Shown: one piece after another, positions 45,101-53,615 of the stretch
Layout: every line of letters starts with the position of its first letter
Position numbering within the stretch: the stretch's first letter is position 1
NCBI RefSeq assembly: GCF_963931295.1
Contig: NZ_OZ007001.1
Span: 248,001 to 312,000, forward strand
DNA length: 64,000 nt
Reading direction: 5' to 3'
From: an uncultured Mailhella sp.
Lineage (GTDB): Bacteria; Desulfobacterota; Desulfovibrionia; Desulfovibrionales; Desulfovibrionaceae
Position numbers and translations under genes: made by a program
Notes under the pieces: generated by a model
What the model was told of the DNA's origin: nothing
Database searches by the model: none
What the model saw: the letters and a program-made list of their open reading frames with translations, nothing else

Positions 45101-48100
45101 CTCCGTGCGCGGCATCGTACGCGCCCTCGGCGTGAATGGTAAAGTTTTCGTTCTTTATCTCGCCCTGTTTGAGGGCATTGGTGGCCTCGTTGCCGTTGTC
45201 CAGCTGATAGAAGTACTGGCCGGTGTTGTTGTTGAGATAGAGCGTGCCGTAGGTGCCCTGAACCACCGTGACATCGGCGTCAGCGGTCCAGTTGTTCCCT
45301 CCAAACTTGTCATTGATGGCAGTCTGAACAGCGGAGTCCAGAGAGGAAAACGATTTCGTCTCCGCGTCTTCGTGACCGTTGACGGAATACTGCACTTCCT
45401 GAGCATTCCCGTTATTGTCATGATCTATGGCCACGGCCTCAAGTTTGCCGGAAACGGAAGGAATACCCTTGACCTCACCATTTTCGTCTCCGGCCGGAGC
45501 AGGAGGCGTAACGCCCGCTTCCGTTACCACGCCCACGGACGCACTGCCTCTGAACACCGCCGACGAGGCTTCGCCCTCAATGCTGATGGTCACGTCCTTG
45601 ATGTCGTACGCGCCCTTGTCGTCCCGCACCACCACGTGGAAGGTGAGCTCCTTCACCTCATCCTTGCGCAGCGCAGCCAGCTCAGGATTTTCCTTATTCA
45701 GGTAAAACGTGTAGGTGCCGTCCGACGCCATGGTTACCGTACCCCAGTTGCCCAGCGAGATGCTGTTCGTCATCTGAACAGACTGGGGATTTTGAGCGTC
45801 GACAAGCTGGTCGTACACCGCATCGGAAAGCAGACCGTAGGTAAGAGTATCGGTGGTGTCGATATCCGTCGCCGTCACCCTGGCGGAATCACTGCTGCCC
45901 GATTCCGCAACGCTCAGATTCATATCCTCGGAAGCGGTAATCACGGGCGCATCGTTGGTGGCGGCAAGCGTAATCTCCACGCTCACGCTGTTGGCGCTGG
46001 TGGAGGTATGACTGTCCTCTGCCTTGAAGTTAACGGTAAAGGAAAACCTGGTGCCTTCCGCATACTTTTGCAGAGGATTGCCGTCCCCGCGCTCCAGGTC
46101 AAAGGCATATCTGCCCGTTTCGGGATTCAGCACAAGCGTGCCGACCTTTTCCCCGTCAAGCAGGACGGTGACGGTATTGGAACCCTCGCTCGTGCTGAAA
46201 GAAATCTTGTTGCTGGTACTTGTTGTATTTGAAATGAAGAATGTGGTGGAATCTCCGGCGTCGGGATCAGAGGCCTTGAGATTGCCGGACACCGTGCCGG
46301 ACGTCGTATAGTCGTTCATTTCCGCAGGATTGAGCGTAGAAGCACCGCCGGTAGTAACAACGTCCGCGTCATCTTCACGCCCCACGCCGGAAGCATACAA
46401 CGTGTCTTGCTTCTTTGCGGTGCTGTCGTCGGCAAAGGAAACCGTGGGCCGGTCGTTGGTGCCGGTAATGGTGAGCTCCACATGACTGGTTGCTCCGCCT
46501 GCCGTGAAGTCCAGCTTGATTTCGACTTCATCCCCCTGATCCAGCCGTTCGAGGAAGCTGCTGTTGTCGGCGGCGGTATTGCTGAGCTTATTGTTCGGGT
46601 CAAGGGCGAAGTCGTAGAAAACGTCGCCGTTGTCCTTTCTGGAGAGCGTCAGCTCGCCCACCACGTCGCCGTCGTCTTCCGTACTCCACGAAAAACTCCA
46701 CGTTCCGTCGCTGTTCTCTGCGGCCACAAGGTAGAGCACCGTTGAAGAGCTTCCCACAATGCCTACCGTGACGCCAGACGCGAGCGCAATAGAGCCCACC
46801 GTGCCTTCAGACGTTCCATCTGCCTGCACGAGGTTGACGTCGGTTTTACCTATGGTCAGCGTTACGGTGTCGTTGAGGTCCACATCGGTGAAGAGAACGT
46901 TGTCCGGTGCAGCCGTGCCGTTATCCGTGGAAACATGCTCATTGGGATCATCGTCGCCGTACTTCGCGACAAGGCTCTCATCATCACCCACCACGCCTTC
47001 TTCGCGGAGGCTCTGGGAAATGTCCGCGCCGCCGGTAATGCCGTTGTCCTCATCGCGCAGGGTGATGGTGATGGTCTGCGTATCCCACGAACCGTGGGCG
47101 TCCTGCACCTTTACCGTAAAGGTTTCGGTGACGTATTCATCGCCGCCTATCTTGGAAGTGTCATTCGCCTCGTAGGTATAGGAGCCGTCGGCGTACACCT
47201 TCAGCGTGCCGTAGGCGGTGGTCACCTGCGTGAAGCTGCCGTCGTTGTCGCTGCCGGAGGTAACCTCCCCACGCTGACTGCTGACAAGGTTGTTGTAGTT
47301 GAAACCGGAGCCGTAAGAAGCATAGCCGCCGTTCGCATCGACATTGCCCGCATCGGTGCCGGCAAGCCCGGTCACGGTAAAGGTCAGGCCATTCACGGCG
47401 GCAATGTCGCTTCCTGCGCCGTTGTCGGCGTCGGCATCCGTGGCTGTGAGCGTGCCGGAAACGCTGTTCGGCACGTTATCCACGCCGCCGGTCTCATCCG
47501 TCGCCACGAGGTCGCCCACACTGGTGACTTCCGTGGTAAACACCGGCTTGTCGTTGGTGCCCTGAATATGGATGGTCAGCGTGGCATCGTCCGAGGTATA
47601 TCCGCGATCGTTCTGCGTGCCGTCGTTGGCCGTGAGGTTGAGGGTAATATCGAACGACTCCCCTTCCTTCAGGGAATCCACGAGGTTGGAGCCTTCGTTC
47701 AGCGTGAAGTTCCAGCTTCCCGTCTTTCCAGCGGAAAAGTTCAGCGTGAGCGTGCCGTAGTAGTCTTCATTCTCGGCGAGCCCGGCCGCGGTCACAAGCT
47801 CTCCGTCCGCGTTCAAATACAGGGTGAGCGTGCCGCCTGTGCCGAGGCTGAACCCATTTCCACCGAACGAGGTGGAACTCACCTGCGCATCTTCCGTATT
47901 GTCATGCGTTTCGGAATTGTCCGTATGCTGCACGTTGCCGGTGACGGTCAGGGTAAGCGCAGCACTGTCCGTATCCGTAAGCGTAATGGTGCCGGAAGCG
48001 GTATCGTTTCCCGGAACAGTGCTGTTGGCGTTTTCTCCGTCTGCCGGGAAGTGCCCCGCAACGCCTGCTTCCTTCACACTGCCTTCATCAGTAATATCTT

Positions 48101-51100
48101 CGTTCGTGCCGAAGGAAATATCCGGTCTGTCTTTGGTGGTGAGGGTGATGTTCTTGCTTACGCTGTCGCCGTCGGCGTCGGTAACGGTAACGGTGAAGGT
48201 GTAGGAAGGCGTGCCGGAAGATTGGACATCCCCTTCCGGCCTCGTGTAGTGCAGTTCGTAGCCGTTCTCGCCGTGTTCAATGCTCACGGCATTTCCCTGT
48301 CCCGCTTCGGGCGTGAACACATAGCCATGAGTTCCGCTGCTCACCGTGAAGGCATAGGTCTGCCCGCCCACGGCTACCGTCACCTTGGCGGGAGTCGTGC
48401 CGTTCGCCATATCCGCGCCGGTGTGGAAGTCTTCCAGACTGACCACAAGGGGGCCCGTGCTTTCATTGAGCATTGCTTCGGCACCGGTGCTGTTCGAGAG
48501 CCCGGTGAGCACCGGGCCGTCGTCATGCACCGTCACCGTCAACGCACCGGTAGCCGTGTCGCCGGTAGCATCCGTCACCGTAATGCCGATGCTGTCGGAA
48601 AGAAAGTCGTTTGCGCCTATGTTGGCCCCATCGTTGTAAGCCCCACCCTGAGGGTGAGCCTGCTCCCCGTTCAAGTCATAGGAGTAAATAATCTTCCACG
48701 AACCGTCGTCCTGCTGCTCGGCTCTCTTCACCTCCACGGTGACGCCGTTCACCATAAACGTGTTGGGGAGCGTGGAATCTTGCATGTTTTTAGAGGACAG
48801 CCAACTATTACTGAACGTTACACAGTTGATCAGGCTCACGGTAACGGTCGGAGCGTTCTCCCCTGAGCCGTACGTCAGCGTAACCGTGCCGTCTTCCCCG
48901 TGCAGATCCACGATGAAGAAGGCTTCTTCGCTCGAGGCCGCATGACCATCGCCATGACCACCCTGTTCGACCGAACCGCTGCCGTCGGACAGCAGCGCCT
49001 CATCCACAATAATGGCGCTGGAATTCGAGTCGGGCGCGGTAAGGTGCAGAGTCTTCGAGTCGGTATCGCCGTCGGCGTCCGTGGCCGTCACCTTAATATC
49101 GGCGTTGATGCCGTTTTCCTTGATTTTGAAAACGAAGTTGCCATCGTTTCCGCGGGAAACGATGATGTTGCCGTCGGAGCTTGTCCATTGCTGGCCTGCG
49201 GCAAGGTCGTTCAGATCGGTGTTGTTGTTCGTCCACGTTATGAGGTTTCCGGCGGCATCATACGCGTTCACGGCAAGATGCGAACCCGCATCGGTATCGT
49301 TGTCCGCGCCGAAGGAAACGGAAACCGTGTTGAAATACTCGTGGTCCTTATACACTGTTGCCACAGGCGTGACCACCGGGCCGTCGTCATGCACGGAAAC
49401 GTCGATGTGCCCATAGGCGTAGTCGTCGGTATCGTCCTTCACCGTAATGTCGATGGTGCCGTCAAGAACGTCGCCTGCGCCGATGAGTTCATCGCTCCCG
49501 TGATCCTGCCCCGTCGCAAGGTTGTAGGTGTAGTTCACGGTCCACTCGCCGGAGGCCGCATCATACACGGCTCCCGTCACCGTCACGGTGACGCCGTTCA
49601 CGATCAACTCAGCATTGCCGGAAGGCGCAACCTCTTGCCGGCCCTGCTCAAGTCGCAGGGTAACGGTTTGCGCGCTCTCATCCTTGCCGTACGTCAGCGT
49701 AACGTCGCCGCTTTCTCCCTTGAAGTTCACGGTGAAGGAACCTTCGCCCGAGGCCGTGTGGGCGGCGTTGTCCGAATGCTCGGCATTGCCCTTGCCCGGA
49801 ATCAGCGCTTCATCCACGGTAATGGCGTTGGAATTCGCGTCGGGATTCTCGAACGTAACGACGGGCTGCGTATCGCCCGTCACGGTCACGGTGAGGGTGG
49901 CGCTTGAGGAATCGCCGTCCGCATCGGTGATGGTGTAGTCAAAGCTCACGCTCACGCTCACGCCTTCATCGAGACCGGCGTTCTTGAGCGCATCAAACTT
50001 GAATTTGCCGTCGGCATGCAGCGTGGCCGTGCCGTAGTCGGTTGTCACAGTCCACGTTTCGGTCTCGGCGTCGTAGGACGCCTTCTCTCCCCACGAATCA
50101 AGATTCCAGACCAGTCCGTTCGTCGGTGCGGCGGCATCCGCGCCGTAGTCGTCCCTGCCTATGGCGACAAAGCCTTCCGTCGTGCCCGACGTGTCGACTT
50201 CGCCCGTCACCACGTTGCCGGACACGATTTCGTTTTCCTCAAGACCTGAGGCGTCGTCAGCGGCAAGGGGCACGTCGTCTTCGATCACCACGGTGATGAG
50301 TCCGGCGCCGGTGTCGCCGTCGGTGTCGGTCACGGTGACGTGGAAGTTGTGCGCTATGCTGTCCTTGCCCTCGCCCTTGTGCTCCGTCGTGGCCTGCGTG
50401 AGCACATAGTCGTATTCCAGGCGTCCCGTTGCCGCGCTGTAGCGGAAATTCGTCAGATAGCCCTCGTCGGTGTTCACCCGGGCATCGGCATGCAGCACCG
50501 GCGGTTCACCCTCGTACACCGTCACCCCGTCGATGACGATGCTCGCCACGCCGTCCTTCGCCTGCACCAGAAGAGAACCGTGATCCACGGACTGCGAGCC
50601 CGCGCCGTCCAGCTCCGATTCCTTCACGTTCAGAACGTCGCGCCCGGTCACGGTCTGATCCCAGCCGGGCTGGTCCGGATACGTCGGATCATCGATGACC
50701 GGAATGGAAGGATCAGGCACCTCGCCCGATTCCCCGATCAGCGTGACGCCGAAATCCACATGGCCGCCTCCGCCGCCGTCGAGATCGGAATCCCGTCCGC
50801 CGTCGTTCCAGCCGATGTCGAGGCCGCCCAGACGATCAAGGCCGCCCAGAAGCTCGGAGTTCACATAGGAATGAAAGCGGTTGCCGTTGCTCTGCGCGCC
50901 CGCGTTTCCGCCGGGACCCGCCGCAGGCATGAGATCGGGCTCGTTCATGGCCGTGAAGAAGTCTTCGCCGGAAATCTCCGCGCCTTCCACTTCAAACGAC
51001 GGCATGTTCTTGCTCGAATACGCCGTGTAGAAGTTTTCCAGCTGCAGCGTCGCGCCGTCTTCAAAGGTGATGACCAGATTGTCGCCGGAACGCGACAACG

Positions 51101-51203
51101 TCGCTTCATCGGTGGGAAAATCGAAAATGAATCGGGCCTCGGGCGCGCAGGTGATGTTCTGAACTTCTCCCGCTCCGGGTCTCATGAGACGTATATCGGC
51201 CAT
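39120..51203 (-). CDS. Giant VCBS-repeat/RTX adhesin (4027 residues)
   Basis: A 12-kb gene for a type I secreted surface adhesin. The first ~100 residues form a beta-rich retention-like module (FEDGATLQLENFYTAY), followed by a Gly/Asp linker. From about 200 to 3700 run dozens of ~90-130-residue cadherin/VCBS-like domains marked by NDAPV/NDRPV ends, YGTLTL strands and D.DGD calcium sites. Near 3865-3910 there are RTX nonapeptides (GSDGNDYMAGGEGSDAV, GDGNDIVVYD) and a C-terminal domain ending QQVFILQNTQG, the expected secretion signal. No Sec signal. AGGAG precedes the ATG. It likely mediates attachment or biofilm formation. No LapBCE-type exporter or LapD/LapG-type protease gene is in the window. 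Confidence 0.93.
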   Translation of the reverse strand: MADIRLMRPGAGEVQNITCAPEARFIFDFPTDEATLSRSGDNLVITFEDGATLQLENFYTAYSSKNMPSFEVEGAEISGEDFFTAMNEPDLMPAAGPGGNAGAQSNGNRFHSYVNSELLGGLDRLGGLDIGWNDGGRDSDLDGGGGGHVDFGVTLIGESGEVPDPSIPVIDDPTYPDQPGWDQTVTGRDVLNVKESELDGAGSQSVDHGSLLVQAKDGVASIVIDGVTVYEGEPPVLHADARVNTDEGYLTNFRYSAATGRLEYDYVLTQATTEHKGEGKDSIAHNFHVTVTDTDGDTGAGLITVVIEDDVPLAADDASGLEENEIVSGNVVTGEVDTSGTTEGFVAIGRDDYGADAAAPTNGLVWNLDSWGEKASYDAETETWTVTTDYGTATLHADGKFKFDALKNAGLDEGVSVSVSFDYTITDADGDSSSATLTVTVTGDTQPVVTFENPDANSNAITVDEALIPGKGNAEHSDNAAHTASGEGSFTVNFKGESGDVTLTYGKDESAQTVTLRLEQGRQEVAPSGNAELIVNGVTVTVTGAVYDAASGEWTVNYTYNLATGQDHGSDELIGAGDVLDGTIDITVKDDTDDYAYGHIDVSVHDDGPVVTPVATVYKDHEYFNTVSVSFGADNDTDAGSHLAVNAYDAAGNLITWTNNNTDLNDLAAGQQWTSSDGNIIVSRGNDGNFVFKIKENGINADIKVTATDADGDTDSKTLHLTAPDSNSSAIIVDEALLSDGSGSVEQGGHGDGHAASSEEAFFIVDLHGEDGTVTLTYGSGENAPTVTVSLINCVTFSNSWLSSKNMQDSTLPNTFMVNGVTVEVKRAEQQDDGSWKIIYSYDLNGEQAHPQGGAYNDGANIGANDFLSDSIGITVTDATGDTATGALTVTVHDDGPVLTGLSNSTGAEAMLNESTGPLVVSLEDFHTGADMANGTTPAKVTVAVGGQTYAFTVSSGTHGYVFTPEAGQGNAVSIEHGENGYELHYTRPEGDVQSSGTPSYTFTVTVTDADGDSVSKNITLTTKDRPDISFGTNEDITDEGSVKEAGVAGHFPADGENANSTVPGNDTASGTITLTDTDSAALTLTVTGNVQHTDNSETHDNTEDAQVSSTSFGGNGFSLGTGGTLTLYLNADGELVTAAGLAENEDYYGTLTLNFSAGKTGSWNFTLNEGSNLVDSLKEGESFDITLNLTANDGTQNDRGYTSDDATLTIHIQGTNDKPVFTTEVTSVGDLVATDETGGVDNVPNSVSGTLTATDADADNGAGSDIAAVNGLTFTVTGLAGTDAGNVDANGGYASYGSGFNYNNLVSSQRGEVTSGSDNDGSFTQVTTAYGTLKVYADGSYTYEANDTSKIGGDEYVTETFTVKVQDAHGSWDTQTITITLRDEDNGITGGADISQSLREEGVVGDDESLVAKYGDDDPNEHVSTDNGTAAPDNVLFTDVDLNDTVTLTIGKTDVNLVQADGTSEGTVGSIALASGVTVGIVGSSSTVLYLVAAENSDGTWSFSWSTEDDGDVVGELTLSRKDNGDVFYDFALDPNNKLSNTAADNSSFLERLDQGDEVEIKLDFTAGGATSHVELTITGTNDRPTVSFADDSTAKKQDTLYASGVGREDDADVVTTGGASTLNPAEMNDYTTSGTVSGNLKASDPDAGDSTTFFISNTTSTSNKISFSTSEGSNTVTVLLDGEKVGTLVLNPETGRYAFDLERGDGNPLQKYAEGTRFSFTVNFKAEDSHTSTSANSVSVEITLAATNDAPVITASEDMNLSVAESGSSDSARVTATDIDTTDTLTYGLLSDAVYDQLVDAQNPQSVQMTNSISLGNWGTVTMASDGTYTFYLNKENPELAALRKDEVKELTFHVVVRDDKGAYDIKDVTISIEGEASSAVFRGSASVGVVTEAGVTPPAPAGDENGEVKGIPSVSGKLEAVAIDHDNNGNAQEVQYSVNGHEDAETKSFSSLDSAVQTAINDKFGGNNWTADADVTVVQGTYGTLYLNNNTGQYFYQLDNGNEATNALKQGEIKNENFTIHAEGAYDAAHGGANGADRQLIISVQGTNDAPTLDGVRVGGQTVSPDENGKFIVSGVQEDGVQQVSGSLVGDDVDSAPTSLTYLIKVADGENSYRYLASASNDYGFLTLDESTGEYTFTLNNKAVQYLPAGEFGQTSFTVVVKDEHGAISEEKELVFKIEGANDTASINSVTLETNEDAKEAVSGGEHTITISDVDNSEKMFTSVSFGGKTVELTDANAKLDDDENPYWTIEGDYGTLTLTKDGNGLSYKYEITDEAAREKVLQALNKGESETEEFIVRGTAGDEETSGKITVTINGEDDAPYDLFWNPRPDVDENYDIVENFDGAITDGVDGSVLNVRGWDSVGGTVIGNDKDNDTSELRYYVANGAADPDQEQNTSTLQTVKGEYGYLTINAQTGEFSYTVDTLSDAYQGTDGEWLGQESFTIIVADPYGKTHEETIHFDVYYHSGDGGGQAPVLGDDQTPVDVDEDDGKYFETDAEGQPVHDAEGNPIDLTPPPFVESKWEPILDENGNQVDVVPSAIWLVDDNDGRTHTIQTDYGSLILERGDEGKWGYRFVLDNSSPTVQQMDEGEKEVLTFHVQTSEMGKDETSTITVTVTGLNDRPVIEAHEDLVVSDTENSTDSGKLTTSDPDAGDVGTGEVTGEGETVQQNLSYSVSSSENCSVGEPKEKENGDLVYTVTGTWKDASITWGEFTLHENGSYSFTASDAAKVLLKGENPTFHLTIEANDGSDALNATTSTEVAITIQGTNEAPVITSADTIFVTEDTVLTDSEKLTVTDDRHDADGNPTGLTYAVSFGNGAWGPIAEGDYGSLYVRADGTYAYQLNNQLQAVQELESGKTLTETFTIYVTDADGEVVPTPVTVTINGTDDAPVLSLDAPVLTVKEGAENAVEGKATATDADKVDQGKLSYSFDGGSLTETDEGGNTYSVLETDYGTFRINTQTGEYSFTIDNDSEAVKNLRPTDVKDVLATVVVSNGRENSVEQTLTVHVSGSETAPEVTVEGSVKPNWTDTGAPVGEGWGGSDGFIGKIQATGWDAGPDPEHPDTDTLSYALDGSHPVTMGGKVWRVATTPKGTLYLNPETGEYRYEPSGNVQTLSEGEEQKDFFTVTVTDSTGKTVETSLSVIITGTNQEPEISSNAVSGNIGTLTFSDIDANDTHTVTFDDLYASEAGKEGAALSVNTAEGAMPTGPVDVYNENGVLVGTMQFGFVEGGNNQGNKFTYTFMLNDAYENSLEVGTSVDVSFNLTVTDSAKTTGRDSDDSNKHFTITNANDEVMIADGQLADVTIDSADESAGGSFTFTDKDVKDTHTVSSSVQVKLPDGKTADATVENGEVTLEDGTVLGTLEVTHNNDSTGGEPGKVSYTFKPSSEYLTSLGKDEATQLDLTFTVSDGNDSEKTTSVSVTLKGSNDAVNISSDNFSTTPNEDGVYTGSLVFSDADVTDTHTVTFEGLYGAENGTALSVNTAADSMPTGPVPVYDGEGVLIGMMEFDFVEGSNNQNNELSYTFTPVDPNSLPVGDHSVKFTVSVDDGNGSATSLNTEYIVGLTNENDVVSINTEGTSSSLTPNEDGAYTGSLVFSDADVTDTHTVTFKGESLKTLSVNTATLSENSSPVEVYNAEGVKIGTMVFTFTKGENDTNTLSYTFTPAEDLTEDFSVELSVSDGHETETELAPTVNVTFNKPVEELPEESEGSGDDSDSEQEQARVEQENGLLTAAMVVSGLNGVLDASFDAPLFDAQTDAPDVPEGQDTFAADSLVLPNTPDAPAFAVADASAEHAAPQMFSLHADPVIPEATMHESAAAAPDASPADDASSDAPDLISLLADNDPGAPEHGFLFSAPEGDVFSGSDGNDYMAGGEGSDAVMAGDGNDIVVYDASDYLIDGGSGIDFIVSDDNSLSLHELLTESGRDGHDGPMVNGVEVLIKGDDALSLTSMDQLSKDYGVTIDRDAQGNETLTLNADQWHANGDGSFDYVGKPDVDLTLETSLTPVTHDDAADAAVQQQVFILQNTQG
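40378..40884. repeat. Near-identical ~80-bp direct repeats inside the adhesin gene
   Basis: The segments at about 40378-40460 and 40804-40884 differ at only a few bases. A less similar pair lies near 40655-40710 and 41505-41560. They encode equivalent strands of neighbouring VCBS domains and could recombine to change domain number. Confidence 0.75.
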
Positions 51204-52583
51204 GGCTCTCTCCTGAAGGAATCTCGTCGGCGTTAACGCGCAAAAGCCCCGAACCGGATATTCCCGGCCCAGGGCTCAATCTCAAAAACTGTCGGCAGTC
51301 GGCGCGAAAAACAAAAACGACATAAAAAAATTCCTGCTAAATCAATGGGTTGCTTATTTGAAAACGAACGCGCAACACGTCCTTTTCTCACAAGTTCCAC
51401 TACCAGCAGGAACACGCGGCAAACACCTTTCAGCCGCTGCAATCAGCATAACCATTCCCGCCCGCAAGTCAAGGGAAAGCGCAGGGACGGGCGGCGGGAG
51501 CCTGTCTGCCTGAAGATTTTGCCGAGCCGGTCGATTTTTTCTGAGGGAAAGGCCGGCAAGTCTGCTCAGGGACGGACGAAATATGATCACGAAAATATCG
51601 TTGACCTCGATTCCGGCAGCTGACCACGTCAGAAAAAGGCGTCAACAAAGTCCTGTATAAAATTATTTGCATCATTGCTGCATATTCATGACAAACCAAT
51701 GCTGCAACAACATATAACTATCACTTTAAATAATGAATAAAGTCAATGCGCATTAAATCATCGGATGAATGAACCCGTTCATAAGCGCGTATATATACAG
51801 ACTGACGTTCAGCTGATCACTGTCATTACTGACAATAGTTGTATCGACAAGACAAGTTTTTATCATTTAATATCCGCTCAAACTCCTTGCATGTGGCAAG
51901 GAACCAGTCCCAACGCCTCTTCATCGATACCCGAGTGATCAGCCTGACAGGCGGCGCGCAGGGAATGCATGACGGCGTCCGCCTGGCAAAAGACGAATTC
52001 CCCTTCACCGACGGCTTGATGTTCTTCGTCGAAGACCCTGTCGGAGACGGAACAACTCGATGCAGGAGAAGAACCTTGAATTCAGAACCTGACCGCCCCC
52101 GTTTCACATGCGATGCCGGAGACAAGCGCTCGTGCAAGGAAAATGGCAACGCTCTTTACCTTCCGGAGCAACGCAGGGGCAACGTGCAGATTGCGTGAAA
52201 AAACGGTGGATGCCGTTTTACCGTCAATCGCCGCGGCATCCGAGGCTAAGTTTGGAGACGGCTCTGCCCCGGAGTCCCCAAAAGCATGCGACAGCCCCAC
52301 ACCTCTGACAGGAGTTCGAGCTGTCAACAGGTGGAAAAACGGCACGGCTTGACCTGAAATTCAAGAACGGCATGGGAAAATTCCTTCCCCGAGAATCCTT
52401 GTGCCCTGCCGGGGGTATATCATGCCGACTGAAACATGCGGTAAAAACAACATTTCCAAGTAGCGCAGAGCGATCCCAAGCCACCGGAACGGGTTTCTTT
52501 TACAAGCCGTCCCCTTTCTTCCGAGCCGATATGTTCCGCAATACCTGCAAGAAAAGAGCACATGATGACGCCATAACAAAAGA
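51204..52583. other. Gene-poor gap between adhesin and polysaccharide operon
   Basis: No gene is well supported. The part 51640-51860 is AT-rich and probably contains the adhesin promoter, but no clear -35/-10 pair was seen. A 107-codon minus-strand frame (51826-52149) has a plausible C-terminal stretch (RRWDWFLATCKEFERIL) but a poor N-terminus and no ribosome site; it may be debris of a lost gene. Confidence 0.4.
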
Positions 52584-53615
52584 CTACGCCTGACAGTTCC
52601 TGTACTTATCTATTTTTCTCTTCAGTTTGTCACAGTATTTTCTGTAAATAAAATACGGCATGCCTCTCAAAAGCGTCATCAGCAGTTTATAGGTCGCATA
52701 TTTGAATCTGGGCTTATGGGTGCAAAGGGCCTCGCGGGAGAGGGAAAAGATCAGAAGGCTTTTTTCGATGTAGAACCTATCCTTTACGGTCGGTCTTTCT
52801 CCATTGACCTCATGCCGGGCAAGACATGAGGCGTGCTCCTTCGGAGCTCCTGCGAACGGCCTCATATTATACGTATAGGGAAGTATGAGGCTGCCTCTGG
52901 GATAGAAGGGAGTCCTTTTTTTGTTCCAGCGGAAGGAGATATCCCAACTATTGACCACATACATGAACTTCCGCAGCGCCTGAAGACTGTCTTCGGGAGT
53001 TTCTTTTATACTGTAGCCGCAGGCTTTCAAATATTCCCTGAAAAGATAGGATTCAGGAACAAGGGGCAGGCTTTTCATGCTTTCGGGTTCTGCCCTGAAT
53101 TGCAGTTGCAGGTCCAGCATATGCCCCAAATGCGTTCTTTGCATCAGAGGACAGGAATAATACTTTTTCAGCAGTTCCCAAGAGGAGAAAAGAAACATAT
53201 CCGAAGGATGATAGAGTCTGTCCTTTCTCGTAAAGCAATTCGTAGTGACAATTTTTCCACTCAATGCAATGGGCGCCAGCCTGGCGACTGCATTGAAGTC
53301 GACGCACTGATCGTTGCGCAACTTGAATACCAGACTGTCTTCCGGGCAGGCGGCAAGACCGGCAGATACCATATGAATCTGCCGGTTGATGTTGAAGAAT
53401 CCGGGATTGATGAGGTCAGGCACGCAGACCAGAGTGAAGCGGATGTTTTGAAATTGCCTTTCAAGAATTTGTCTGTATTCCGCCTCGTCAGCGGCATAGC
53501 CGACAACAACTATTTTTTTAAACGAAAAGGCACATTGTCTGATCTGACGCACAATTTCGTCAATCCATTGACCTTCCAGCGGACCGTGAATCAGCAACGA
53601 AAACGCATTATTCAT
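52584..53615 (-). CDS. WavE-family polysaccharide synthesis protein
   Basis: 343 residues. The start LLIHGPLEGQWIDEIVRQIRQ and the central FKLRNDQCVDF motif with YHPSDMFLFSSWELL match the WavE lipopolysaccharide-synthesis family, whose members behave as glycosyltransferase-like enzymes of core or capsule assembly. It is the last gene of the operon and overlaps the pyruvyltransferase fusion gene by 8 bp. The lower GC content than the adhesin matches the rest of the operon. Sugar and acceptor are unknown. Confidence 0.8.
   Translation of the reverse strand: MNNAFSLLIHGPLEGQWIDEIVRQIRQCAFSFKKIVVVGYAADEAEYRQILERQFQNIRFTLVCVPDLINPGFFNINRQIHMVSAGLAACPEDSLVFKLRNDQCVDFNAVARLAPIALSGKIVTTNCFTRKDRLYHPSDMFLFSSWELLKKYYSCPLMQRTHLGHMLDLQLQFRAEPESMKSLPLVPESYLFREYLKACGYSIKETPEDSLQALRKFMYVVNSWDISFRWNKKRTPFYPRGSLILPYTYNMRPFAGAPKEHASCLARHEVNGERPTVKDRFYIEKSLLIFSLSREALCTHKPRFKYATYKLLMTLLRGMPYFIYRKYCDKLKRKIDKYRNCQA

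Noticed and set aside
41100..46232. A 1710-codon plus-strand open frame and several others opposite the adhesin gene
   Set aside because: Antisense shadow of the repetitive minus-strand adhesin coding sequence; no ribosome site and no recognisable domains.
51826..52149. 107-codon minus-strand frame as a gene
   Set aside because: No ribosome site, poor N-terminal composition; kept only as possible debris in the gap entry.
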